In this document: positions 7,089 through 14,195 of the stretch, piece by piece
Layout of the letters: the number at the start of each line of letters is the position of its first letter
Position numbering within the stretch: the first letter of the stretch is position 1
Assembly: GCA_003162115.1 (NCBI GenBank)
Contig: PMMV01000110.1
Span: 26,693-40,887, forward strand
Reading direction: 5' to 3'
DNA length: 14,195 nucleotides
Source of the DNA: Methanobacterium sp.
GTDB taxonomy: Archaea; Methanobacteriota; Methanobacteria; Methanobacteriales; Methanobacteriaceae
Made by a program: the position numbers and the translations under genes
The notes under the pieces: generated by a model
What the model saw: only the letters and a program-made list of their open reading frames with translations
What the model was told of the DNA's origin: nothing
The model's database searches: none

Positions 7089-8669
7089 GCTTCTTTTGTT
7101 AGCCGGTTCCATATTAACTGACCTGCCTTTGATCCTGGCTCCTCGCATGGTTGAAATAACTTCACTCGCACTGGCTTCTGGTACTTCAACAAATGAGAAT
7201 TTATCAAAGACATCAATCTTTCCGATTGATGAGCTTGATAATCCTGTTCTGTCGGCAATGGCCTTTATAATATCTCTTGCTTTGGCTTTATCTTTCCTTC
7301 CAATGTTTATGAAGAATCTTACTTGGCCTGGACCTGCTCCTGTATCTCCGAACTCTTCAGTTTTCTGTGGAGAGTTGCCTGATTTTTCCATAACAATCCT
7401 GAGTAAGGCTGCTGCTGTTTCAACTGAGCTGTAGTCTTCTTCCATCATCTTTTCAACCATGTGAACTTCTTTATCGAGTTTTTCATTATTGATTATTCTT
7501 TTAATCTTCTCGAGGAAGTTAGTGGTTTTGATTTCTTGTACATCACTGATGGATGGTATCTGCTGTTGTTCGATCTTGGTTTTGGTATACCTCATAATGT
7601 CTCTGAGTTGATAAACTTCTTTTCCAGATACAAATGTGAATGCTATACCTGTTTTACCTGCTCTACCTGTTCTTCCTATCCTGTGAACATAGTATTCATC
7701 ATCATTAGGCACATCATAATTGAAAACCGCTTCAACGTTTTCCACGTCAATCCCTCTTGCTGCAACATCTGTTGCAACCAGGATCTCTATATTTCCAGAT
7801 CTGAACTTGGACATGACACTATCCCTTTGCCTCTGACTCATGTCTCCATGAAGACCATCTGCAGCATATCCTCTAATTTGTAGGTGACTTACAAGTTTGT
7901 CGACTCTTCTTTTAGTGTTACAAAATACAAGAGACAATTTAAAGTCGTTAATGTCCAGAAGACGTGACAATACATCGAGTTTCATTTTTTCTTTTACTTC
8001 GAAGTAGACTTGCTCGGTCTCAGGTACCGTGAGTTCCTTAGGAACAACCTTCAGAAATTCTGGATCGTCCTGATATCTACGTGTGATATATAAAATATCA
8101 GGGGACATAGTAGCTGAGAAAAGTAATATTTGCCTCTGATCTGGTATGTAATCTAATACAAATTCAATATCTTCTCTAAATCCCATGTCTAACATTTCAT
8201 CTGCTTCGTCAAGAACAAGAATTTTAACATTCCCCATATCTATGGTTCCACGCCTCATGTGATCCATTACCCTTCCAGGAGTGCCTATAATTATCTGCAC
8301 CCCCTTTCTAAGGGCTTTTATCTGTCTCTCTATTGGCTGGCCACCGTAGACAGGAAGAACATTTACTCTCTTTAGATAGGTTGATAGTTTTTTCAGTTCT
8401 TCAGCAACTTGAATTGCTAATTCCCTGGTTGGACAAAGTATAACTGCCTGGAGATCCCTTACGGATGGGTCAACCATCTCCAGTATTGGTATTCCAAAGG
8501 CCGCGGTCTTACCCGTTCCTGTTTGAGCCTGTCCTGTGACATCTTTACCCTCAAGAATGTGTGGTATTGCAAGGGACTGAATTGGAGTGGCCTCCTCAAA
8601 TCCCATGTCTTCAACAGCTCTCTGTATTTCGCTAGATATATTTAAATCTTTAAATCTAAGTTTTTCCAT
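7086..8669 (-). CDS. deaD: DEAD-box ATP-dependent RNA helicase with DbpA-type RNA-binding C-terminus (DeaD/CsdA-like)
   Basis: This 527-residue protein has every DEAD-box motif in order: the Q motif around FEEATPIQ (24-31), motif I AQTGTGKT (48-55), Ia PTRELA (80-85), Ib TPGR (130-133), II DEAD (154-157), III SAT (185-187), V ATDVAARGID (299-308) and VI HRIGRTGRAG (329-338). After the helicase core comes a charged linker and a C-terminal RRM-like DbpA/CsdA domain (about 449-523, GQVRFFINIGRKD through GRSVNMEP), which binds structured RNA. The likely role is ATP-driven unwinding in ribosome assembly or RNA turnover, often cold-induced in methanogens (family knowledge). The ATG at 8669 follows AAGGAAGA. 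It lies downstream of lonB by 337 bases. Gene naming within the DeaD/CsdA group is by resemblance. Confidence 0.94.
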   Translation of the reverse strand: MEKLRFKDLNISSEIQRAVEDMGFEEATPIQSLAIPHILEGKDVTGQAQTGTGKTAAFGIPILEMVDPSVRDLQAVILCPTRELAIQVAEELKKLSTYLKRVNVLPVYGGQPIERQIKALRKGVQIIIGTPGRVMDHMRRGTIDMGNVKILVLDEADEMLDMGFREDIEFVLDYIPDQRQILLFSATMSPDILYITRRYQDDPEFLKVVPKELTVPETEQVYFEVKEKMKLDVLSRLLDINDFKLSLVFCNTKRRVDKLVSHLQIRGYAADGLHGDMSQRQRDSVMSKFRSGNIEILVATDVAARGIDVENVEAVFNYDVPNDDEYYVHRIGRTGRAGKTGIAFTFVSGKEVYQLRDIMRYTKTKIEQQQIPSISDVQEIKTTNFLEKIKRIINNEKLDKEVHMVEKMMEEDYSSVETAAALLRIVMEKSGNSPQKTEEFGDTGAGPGQVRFFINIGRKDKAKARDIIKAIADRTGLSSSSIGKIDVFDKFSFVEVPEASASEVISTMRGARIKGRSVNMEPANKRS

Positions 8670-9006
8670 TTTATCTTCCTTTTAGGTTCCTGGAGATTCA
8701 ATAAAACAATAGATAGGTTTAATTACACTCAAAATATTATGTTTCGAATTTAAATCTTTGAAATCAAAAATTAGTACCTACTAAATTAATTTGAATTCAG
8801 GAACACATTTTATGTTAATCTAATAAATTATCAATAATTTATTCCTTGTAGAATATTTGTTCGCACCACTTATAATACTATGTACCATTGTTATATGAAA
8901 AACGTTGTTATATGAACAAAATATAATTTAGAATTTGAATTAATTTTATTACAAAAAAAATAAAATGAGTAAAAGAAAATTCCTTTCATTCCGTAATAGA
9001 TCCATT
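8670..9006. other. Intergenic region between lonB and the helicase; likely long helicase leader
   Basis: This 337-base AT-rich spacer should hold the end of the lonB transcript (T8 on the minus strand at 8953-8960) and the helicase promoter. Two direct copies of TTGTTATATGAA (8888-8899 and 8905-8916) start 17 bases apart; read on the minus strand each contains CATATAAC, a possible TATA box. Initiation there would leave a leader of nearly 200 bases ahead of the helicase ATG. I see no open frame with a ribosome site and no obvious stable RNA. Confidence 0.45.
8888..8916. repeat. Two direct copies of a 12-base sequence upstream of the helicase
   Basis: TTGTTATATGAA occurs at 8888-8899 and again at 8905-8916, identical over 12 bases, with a start-to-start distance of 17 bases. 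The position between lonB and the helicase suggests either duplicated promoter elements or a binding site for a regulator. Confidence 0.6.
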
Positions 9007-10923
9007 TTAGTGTGTAACGGGTTTATGTGGTTTCTGAAGTATTCCTGTTGGAACAATGTCTGTAATCTTCTTCATTTTTTCAATGAGGCCTTCTTTACCG
9101 TTTCCTAACAGTGCATGTTCAAGAACGTCACTCATGTTTTCAACTGGAATGACTTCCACCTTGTTCTTGTATCTTTCCTCAAGAAGAACATCATCCATGT
9201 TGGATGCTGGTATGAGAACCTTCTTCATTCCAGCCTCTGCAGCTGCTTCAATTTTACCTGTGACACCACCCACAGGCATAACATCACCCCTAACACTTAG
9301 TGATCCTGTTAATGCAACTGATTGGTCTACTGGAACGTTTTCAAGTGCAGATACAACTGCTGTAGCAATTGACACACTTGCGCTGTCGCCTTCTACACCA
9401 TCGTATGCTTGGAGGAACTGAATGTGTATATCATGGTTAGATATATCTGTACCTGTATTCTTCTTAATCAAAGCACTCACATTCTGAACCGCTTCTTTGG
9501 CTATTTCTCCGAGTTTACCTGTCGCTATGATCTTACCTTCGTCCTTGCTCTGGGCTGGGGCCGCCTCAGCAGCTATTGGTAGTAATATACCACTCCTGTC
9601 ACCTATTATTGCAAGTCCGTTGACCCTTCCAACTTCGCATCCTTCGGATTTGAAAACACTGTACTTCTTCCTCTGGACAATGTATCTATCAGCAATTTGC
9701 TGTTCCAGGGTTCTTGCAAGCTTTTTAGCACTTATAACATGAGCTACGGTAACAACGTCTGAACCTTCACCCTTGGCTATATCACCTGCTGCCCTAACAA
9801 GACCACCAAGATCTCTTAACTTAAGTGTTAATGTGTCTTTTTTACCTGCTCTTCTCTGGGCCTCTCGAATTATCTCTGCAACAGCTTCTCTACTAAAGTG
9901 TGGAATTCTACCATCCTTTTTAACTTCCTGTGCAATAAACTGTACCAGTTTATCCCTATTTTCTGGTGTGTCCTGCATTGAGTCCTTCATGAATACCTCG
10001 TAACCATAACCTCTTATCCTTGAACGCAGTGCAATATGCATCCCCTCAAGTACTTGGAGATTTCCAGAAGCAACTAGAACAAAGTCGCATGGAACTTCCT
10101 GAGAACGTACCATAGCACCACTACTTGTTTCACTTTGTCCTGTGATGGAGTATTTTTTCTCTTGCATAGCTGTTAAAAGTTCCTGTTGAGTTTTCATCTT
10201 CATGGTGCCTATTTCATCAACGTAAAGAACACCCTTGTTTGAGCGATGAATCATTCCAGCCTCAACACGTTCGTGAGCAGGAGTTCCAAGACCTCCTGAC
10301 TGGTAAGGATCATGTCTAACATCACCCAGGAGTGCTCCTGCATGAGAACCTGTTGCATCAACAAATGGTGCTATGTTTTTGCTCTCGTTGTTCACAAGGA
10401 GCTTTGGTACCATGACAGTACTTCTAGGTTTCATCTGCATTATTACCAGTAGCACTATTCCTGCTGCTATTATAGCTGCCAGATACTGTTGTAATATGAA
10501 TCCAACGACCAGAATAAATCCGATTACGATCATCATGAACATATTCTTCTTTTCTTCCTGTCCTTTGGCCTTTACTTTGTAGTTCATTACAACTTTTTTA
10601 CCTTCACCTGCTGGCATTGCACCTATAAGGGGATTGTGGTTGTCTTCAATGTTTGGGTACACCAATATATCCTGAAGTTCTTCAGGCGGCAGAAGCTCTG
10701 CCATTCCTTTTGCAAGCATTGATTTACCGATACCAGGCTCACCAATTAAAAGGACATTTCTCCTCTGTTTAGCGGCCTTTATAACAGTTTCAACAGCTTC
10801 TTCCTGACCTATTATCTGGTCTATTATCCTCTCGGGGACATCTATATCTCCAGAAGATTTATAACTCCTGAAATCGAGCTTTTCTTTGAATGAACTGTTA
10901 GAATTTGAATTTGCACTTGTCAT
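9007..10923 (-). CDS. lonB: Archaeal membrane-anchored ATP-dependent Lon protease (LonB)
   Basis: This 638-residue protease degrades damaged and regulatory proteins at the inner face of the membrane. The AAA+ domain has Walker A GEPGIGKS (61-68) and Walker [10 protein letters not shown] (231-239). Between them lies the archaeal LonB insertion with two adjoining membrane segments (about 128-146 and 148-163, [13 protein letters not shown] and [13 protein letters not shown]), replacing the N-domain of bacterial Lon. The C-terminal protease domain has catalytic Ser514 in EGDSAS and Lys557 in VTGKIE, forming the Ser-Lys dyad. The N-terminal 15 residues are Ser/Asn rich. No intein interrupts the ATPase motifs. 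The ATG at 10923 has GGAGG twelve bases upstream, a rather long gap, but an in-frame TAG just upstream rules out an earlier start. Confidence 0.96.
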   Translation of the reverse strand: MTSANSNSNSSFKEKLDFRSYKSSGDIDVPERIIDQIIGQEEAVETVIKAAKQRRNVLLIGEPGIGKSMLAKGMAELLPPEELQDILVYPNIEDNHNPLIGAMPAGEGKKVVMNYKVKAKGQEEKKNMFMMIVIGFILVVGFILQQYLAAIIAAGIVLLVIMQMKPRSTVMVPKLLVNNESKNIAPFVDATGSHAGALLGDVRHDPYQSGGLGTPAHERVEAGMIHRSNKGVLYVDEIGTMKMKTQQELLTAMQEKKYSITGQSETSSGAMVRSQEVPCDFVLVASGNLQVLEGMHIALRSRIRGYGYEVFMKDSMQDTPENRDKLVQFIAQEVKKDGRIPHFSREAVAEIIREAQRRAGKKDTLTLKLRDLGGLVRAAGDIAKGEGSDVVTVAHVISAKKLARTLEQQIADRYIVQRKKYSVFKSEGCEVGRVNGLAIIGDRSGILLPIAAEAAPAQSKDEGKIIATGKLGEIAKEAVQNVSALIKKNTGTDISNHDIHIQFLQAYDGVEGDSASVSIATAVVSALENVPVDQSVALTGSLSVRGDVMPVGGVTGKIEAAAEAGMKKVLIPASNMDDVLLEERYKNKVEVIPVENMSDVLEHALLGNGKEGLIEKMKKITDIVPTGILQKPHKPVTH

Positions 10924-11050
10924 AATCTATGACAGCCTCCTGAATTTTGCAATATACAAAAATCAACGTGTTTATTTTGCTATACTGTTGATGTTATATT
11001 ATATGATCTTGTATATTAGTATTTATCTTTTGAATTTTCTAGAATTGATC

Positions 11051-11060
11051 TTATATACTT
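11051..11060 (-). promoter_or_regulatory. Candidate TATA box for lonB
   Basis: The minus strand reads AAGTATATAA over 11051-11060, preceded by further A bases, which resembles a BRE plus TATA arrangement. A start about 25 bases on would give lonB a leader of around 100 bases. Confidence 0.4.
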
Positions 11061-11272
11061 TTACTATTTTCTTTTACTATTTTTTTCAGATTTGATAGAT
11101 ATTGCAGTTTAATTATTAAACACCATTTTTTTTTATTTTAGTAACTTCAGGTATATAAAAGCATTGGTTGAGTTGTAAAATAATCATATAATTTCAGATA
11201 GTTAAATACCCTAATTTGAAATAGATAAAGTGCTTAAATTGAAAAACCTACTTATAAAACTAAATCTGATAA

Positions 11273-11290
11273 TTTAAATGGTTTAAATGG
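11273..11290. repeat. Tandem 9-base repeat in the lonB-cobQ spacer
   Basis: TTTAAATGG is repeated twice without a gap (11273-11281 and 11282-11290). It could be a regulator site or chance in AT-rich DNA. Confidence 0.5.
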
Positions 11291-11414
11291 ATTTAATTAA
11301 TACAGTATATAATCATTAGTATGGTTATGGCCTAATGATATAAATAAATTTTGCTCTCTTATTCAATAAAATCAAAACATTAAAAATTAGAATGAATCTA
11401 TGTATATTCTAATG

Positions 11415-11423
11415 TTATAAATA
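11415..11423 (+). promoter_or_regulatory. Candidate TATA box for cobQ
   Basis: TTATAAATA lies about 70 bases before the cobQ start codon; initiation some 25 bases downstream would give a leader of about 45 bases. It is the closest consensus-like TATA to the gene on this strand. Confidence 0.45.
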
Positions 11424-11490
11424 TCATAAATAACTTGAACAAGAAAGAATATTCACAGAAACAGATAATTTAAATTAGTGGAGACTTAAA

Positions 11491-13020
11491 TTGCACCCTG
11501 AAAACAAAAAAACATGTATTATGGTACAAGGAACCTCGTCAAATGCGGGTAAAAGTGTTGTTGTCGCAGCGCTATGTAGAATATTCGCAAAAAGGGGTTA
11601 CAGAGTCGCACCCTTCAAATCCCAGAACATGTCCCTTAACTCTTATACAACAAATGAAAATGCAGAAATTGCTATGGCTCAGGTACTTCAAGCAGAGGCA
11701 GCAGGTGTAGAACCTTCATACAATATGAACCCAATACTCCTTAAACCAAAAGAAGATTTCATATCACAAGTTATTGTTCATGGCAAACCTGCAGGAGATA
11801 TGAACTTCTACCATTATCAGAACAACTTCAGACAAGAAGCTCTTGAAGCCATTGAAAGTTCCCTAGAAGCATTAAAAAATGATTATGATATTATAATTAT
11901 TGAAGGGGCCGGTTCACCCGCAGAAATAAACATGCTTGATAAGGACCTTGCCAACATGCAGATCGCTCGAATGGCAGATGCGGATGTAATCTTAGTAGCT
12001 GATATTGATCGTGGAGGAGTTTTTGCATCAATTGCTGGAACATTCTCTCTTCTTTCAGAAGCAGACAGAAAGAGGATTAAGGGAATTATAATTAACAAGT
12101 TCAGGGGAAATATGGACATACTAATTCCAGGAATACAACAAATTGAAGACATCGTTGGAGTACCTGTTTTAGGCGTATTACCCTACGATAACAGTCTTAA
12201 ACTCCCCGAAGAAGATTCAGCTTCATTAACTGAACACACGTACAGTAAAGATGGCAGAATACAGATTGGAGTGATGAGGCTTCCAAGAATATCTAACTTC
12301 ACAGACATAGATCCTCTTGAGTATGAACCAGACATTTCAATAAAATTAATTGAATTGGATGATGAAATTGATGACGTTGACGCCATTATAGTCCCTGGCA
12401 CAAGGAACAGCATAAGCGACTTAGTAGCATTAAAAAAATCAGGATTAGCAGACGACATCAAGCGTTTATCTACTCAGATACCGATTTTTGGGATATGTGG
12501 TGGTTACCAGCTTCTGGGAAATAAAATAATAGACGAAAACTTTCAAGAATCAAAGTACGGAAGTATTGATGGTTTAGGACTTCTCGATGTTCAGACCAGA
12601 TTTGGTGAAGTTGATAAAATAGTTACACAAAGTCATGGGACAGTAATTGGCAATGGAATCTTTGAAGATTTAAAGGGAGCCAATATAACTGGTTATGAGC
12701 TTCACGAAGGAATAACTTTATTAGGAGATTCTGAACCTCTTTTGAAGATAATTGAAGGATGTGGGAACAACATAGAGTCAGGTTTTGATGGTGCAGTAAA
12801 TGGTCTAACAGCAGGAACATATTTTCATGGAATATTCCACAACTTTCATTTTAGAAGATTCTTCACTGATGATCTAAGGAGTAGAAAGGGTTTTGAAAAA
12901 CTTGGGTTTGTAAACGATAATTTTGAAGAAATGAAAAGGTTTTCACTGGACAGATTAGCAAAGATAGTTAGTGAAAATATTGATATGAAAATTATTGATG
13001 AGAAAATAGGTGAAAAATAA
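11491..13020 (+). CDS. cobQ: Cobyric acid synthase (CobQ/CbiP), TTG start
   Basis: This 509-residue glutamine-dependent amidotransferase amidates four side chains of adenosylcobyrinic acid a,c-diamide, giving cobyric acid for corrinoid cofactors. The N-terminal ATP-binding domain has QGTSSNAGKS (13-22), PFKSQNMSLNS (41-51), EGAGSPAEIN (138-147) and ADIDRGGVFAS (170-180). The C-terminal class-I-like glutaminase domain has VPGTRNSISDL (301-311), nucleophile Cys336 in GICGGYQ, and His446 in GTYFHGIFH. Length is normal for the family. The TTG at 11491 is preceded by GTGGAG and places the nucleotide-binding loop at the usual distance from the N-terminus; the first ATG (codon 11) would cut into that strand. 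In methanogens the product feeds the corrinoid of the tetrahydromethanopterin:CoM methyltransferase and probably the methyl donor of the neighbouring core MetE. Confidence 0.94.
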   Translation: MHPENKKTCIMVQGTSSNAGKSVVVAALCRIFAKRGYRVAPFKSQNMSLNSYTTNENAEIAMAQVLQAEAAGVEPSYNMNPILLKPKEDFISQVIVHGKPAGDMNFYHYQNNFRQEALEAIESSLEALKNDYDIIIIEGAGSPAEINMLDKDLANMQIARMADADVILVADIDRGGVFASIAGTFSLLSEADRKRIKGIIINKFRGNMDILIPGIQQIEDIVGVPVLGVLPYDNSLKLPEEDSASLTEHTYSKDGRIQIGVMRLPRISNFTDIDPLEYEPDISIKLIELDDEIDDVDAIIVPGTRNSISDLVALKKSGLADDIKRLSTQIPIFGICGGYQLLGNKIIDENFQESKYGSIDGLGLLDVQTRFGEVDKIVTQSHGTVIGNGIFEDLKGANITGYELHEGITLLGDSEPLLKIIEGCGNNIESGFDGAVNGLTAGTYFHGIFHNFHFRRFFTDDLRSRKGFEKLGFVNDNFEEMKRFSLDRLAKIVSENIDMKIIDEKIGEK

Positions 13021-13026
13021 TAATCT

Positions 13027-13034
13027 AAAAAAAA
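13027..13034 (-). terminator. Oligo-T terminator of trkA
   Basis: A T8 run on the minus strand starts one base after the restored trkA TAA (13036-13038). It lies in the short convergent gap with cobQ, whose stop is at 13018-13020, so the two transcripts must overlap at their 3' ends. Confidence 0.5.
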
Positions 13035-13035
13035 G

Positions 13036-13685
13036 TTATTTTGTGAATTTTTTGGTTACAGATTTTATTGCATGAGTTTTTACAAGAATAGATATTCTAT
13101 CTCCATTTTTAAGCATCATACCCTCCTTTGGTATTTCTATATCACCATTTTTATGAATTGCAGCTATAATATAATCGTTGGTAGGACTTATTTCACCTAT
13201 TTTTTTCCGAACATCTTATTGTTATCAACAGTGAGCTCAAGGAGTTCAGCGTTACCCCTTCCAATAACTATAAGATCCGCCATCTTTGGCCGGGTTATCA
13301 GCTTTTCTAAATAGCCTGCAGCAGTGAGTTCAGGACTCACAACAATGTCAATTCCAATTTTACGAAAAGCATCATCATGATCTGGATTGCTGACCCTTGC
13401 AATTACCTTTTTGATCTTGTAATCCTTTACAAGAATGCAAGAAAGCAAATTTGCCTCGTCATTTCCTGTTGCTGCAACGAAAACATCTGCATCTGCAATA
13501 TTTGCCTCTAAAAGAGTTTTAATATCTGTTCCGTTTCCACAAATAACCATGGCATCAAGTTCGCTAGCAGCGTTGACGCATAAATCTGAATTATTTTCAA
13601 TTAGAGTAACATCATGACCAACTGCTACCAATGAAGTAGCCAATCTTAACCCTACCCGTCCACCACCCATTATCACTATGTACAT
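13036..13685 (-). pseudogene. trkA: TrkA-type potassium-uptake regulator (RCK_N plus RCK_C), interrupted by a frame break at 13200-13206
   Basis: From the ATG at 13685 the minus strand encodes 162 residues of a TrkA-type NAD(H)-binding regulatory subunit of potassium channels or transporters. It has [12 protein letters not shown] (GxGxxG-like, 7-12), Glu30 closing the second strand, GNGTD (50-54) and a full RCK_N domain. The frame ends at TAG right after GKK. Reading one base back continues as [35 protein letters not shown] to TAA at 13036-13038, which is the missing RCK_C domain. The restored protein is about 216 residues, the expected size. The break lies on GG-A7-TAG, which contains the slippery heptamer A AAA AAA in register. 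It could be a one-base deletion, a homopolymer sequencing error, or programmed -1 frameshifting; without frameshifting only RCK_N is made (13197-13685). Confidence 0.85.
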
Positions 13686-13974
13686 AGTTATACACCATTT
13701 TAAATCCTAAAAATTTATTTCTTAAACTTAGATTGAGATTTTTATAAAGAGTTTTTATAGAATTAACAAATCTTTTCCTCTTTTGAACTAGCTAATATAT
13801 ATTATGTATAGTAATAGTATCACAGATTAAATCCTGTTTAAATGATTTTATAACGCATTAATATTTTAATGTCTTGAAGATACCGGAAACCCCGTAATCC
13901 TCAAAAGTAACAGTAACCTAAAAACTTATATATCATAAACCCAAAACCATGGTATGTTGTCAAAAACATTCTAT
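13686..13974. other. AT-rich divergent spacer between trkA and the tRNA-Gly pair
   Basis: 289 bases that must hold promoters for trkA (minus) and the tRNAs (plus). Apart from the tRNA TATA box I see only AT-rich sequence, without open frames preceded by a ribosome site. Confidence 0.5.
13926..13933 (+). promoter_or_regulatory. TATA box of the tRNA-Gly pair
   Basis: TTATATAT lies 42-49 bases before the first tRNA-Gly, so transcription would start around 20 bases before the mature 5' end, giving a short leader for RNase P to remove. It is the only good TATA-like sequence close by on this strand. Confidence 0.55.
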
Positions 13975-14124
<150 letters not shown>

Positions 14125-14195
14125 TTCTTTAAATATATTATCGCCCATTAAATCCTTATTTTTGCAATTGTATGTATTTTATATCTTTAATATTT

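Larger units (their letters stand above)
10924..11490. other. Long AT-rich divergent spacer between lonB and cobQ
   Basis: This is the longest gene-free stretch in the window, 567 bases. It contains candidate TATA boxes for lonB (11051-11060, minus) and cobQ (11415-11423, plus). It also holds an unassigned plus-strand TATA-like sequence GTATATAAAAG (11151-11161) in the middle and a tandem repeat of TTTAAATGG at 11273-11290. I find no open frame with a good ribosome site, no tRNA-like fold and no cobalamin riboswitch features. A small RNA from the central TATA is possible but unsupported. Confidence 0.5.

Noticed and set aside
7461..7883. 140-codon plus-strand frame opposite the helicase
   Set aside because: It lies wholly within the conserved helicase core, and its Cys/Phe-rich product looks like an antisense shadow.
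9056..9421. Plus-strand frames opposite lonB (also 9497-9742, 9773-10003, 10373-10582)
   Set aside because: They are Ser/Leu-rich mirror translations of a clear LonB gene and match no family I know.
11300..11490. Cobalamin riboswitch ahead of cobQ
   Set aside because: No B12-box-like conserved sequence or paired scaffold is visible, and such riboswitches are mainly bacterial.
13197..13199. TAG at the trkA break as a pyrrolysine or readthrough codon
   Set aside because: Reading through in the same frame meets TAA after two codons, so it would not restore the RCK_C domain; only a one-base shift does.

Overview
The window looks like chromosomal DNA of a methanogenic archaeon of the Methanobacterium type (order Methanobacteriales). 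The DNA is AT-rich. It carries the methanogenesis gene mch, a short archaeal ThyA, a folate-independent core MetE, two small proteins that I recognise as methanogen families (DUF1890 and DUF1894), archaeal LonB and cobyric acid synthase. Genes have strong Shine-Dalgarno sequences (GGAGG, AGGTGAT), some start with TTG, and the tRNA genes lack an encoded CCA and sit behind archaeal TATA boxes. The genus is an inference from protein resemblance.

Layout. Bases 1-3052 hold a minus-strand one-carbon cluster, transcribed right to left: DUF1890, DUF1894, metE, thyA, then the 5' part of mch. Bases 3053-3851 hold an AT-rich spacer and a broken GNAT acetyltransferase gene. tRNA-Ala(GGC) follows on the plus strand at 3927-3999. 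Bases 4105-5137 hold the overlapping nickel-insertion pair hypA-hypB (minus), ending in a clear hairpin plus T-run terminator. prs (plus) is divergent from hypA. Bases 6373-10923 are a minus-strand run of lonB, a DEAD-box RNA helicase with a DbpA-type C-terminal domain, and an unrecognised 195-residue protein. A 567-base AT-rich divergent spacer separates lonB from cobQ/cbiP (plus, 11491-13020). A trkA-type gene (minus, 13036-13685) converges on cobQ and carries a one-base frame break at an A7 run. The window ends with two tRNA-Gly genes (GCC, TCC) 2 bases apart.

How the genes fit together. Mch, ThyA and MetE all touch the C1 pool: methenyl-tetrahydromethanopterin, thymidylate and methionine methyl groups. 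CobQ makes the corrinoid on which methanogen methyl transfer depends. HypA and HypB supply nickel to [NiFe] hydrogenases. Prs, LonB, the helicase and the tRNAs are housekeeping functions. Most of the window is ordinary core genome. The points that deserve a second look are the trkA frame break at a canonical slippery heptamer, the doubly broken GNAT gene, the DUF1890/DUF1894-metE-thyA linkage, and the long leaders and spacers around lonB and the helicase. I did not find a convincing new defence, mobile or biosynthetic system.
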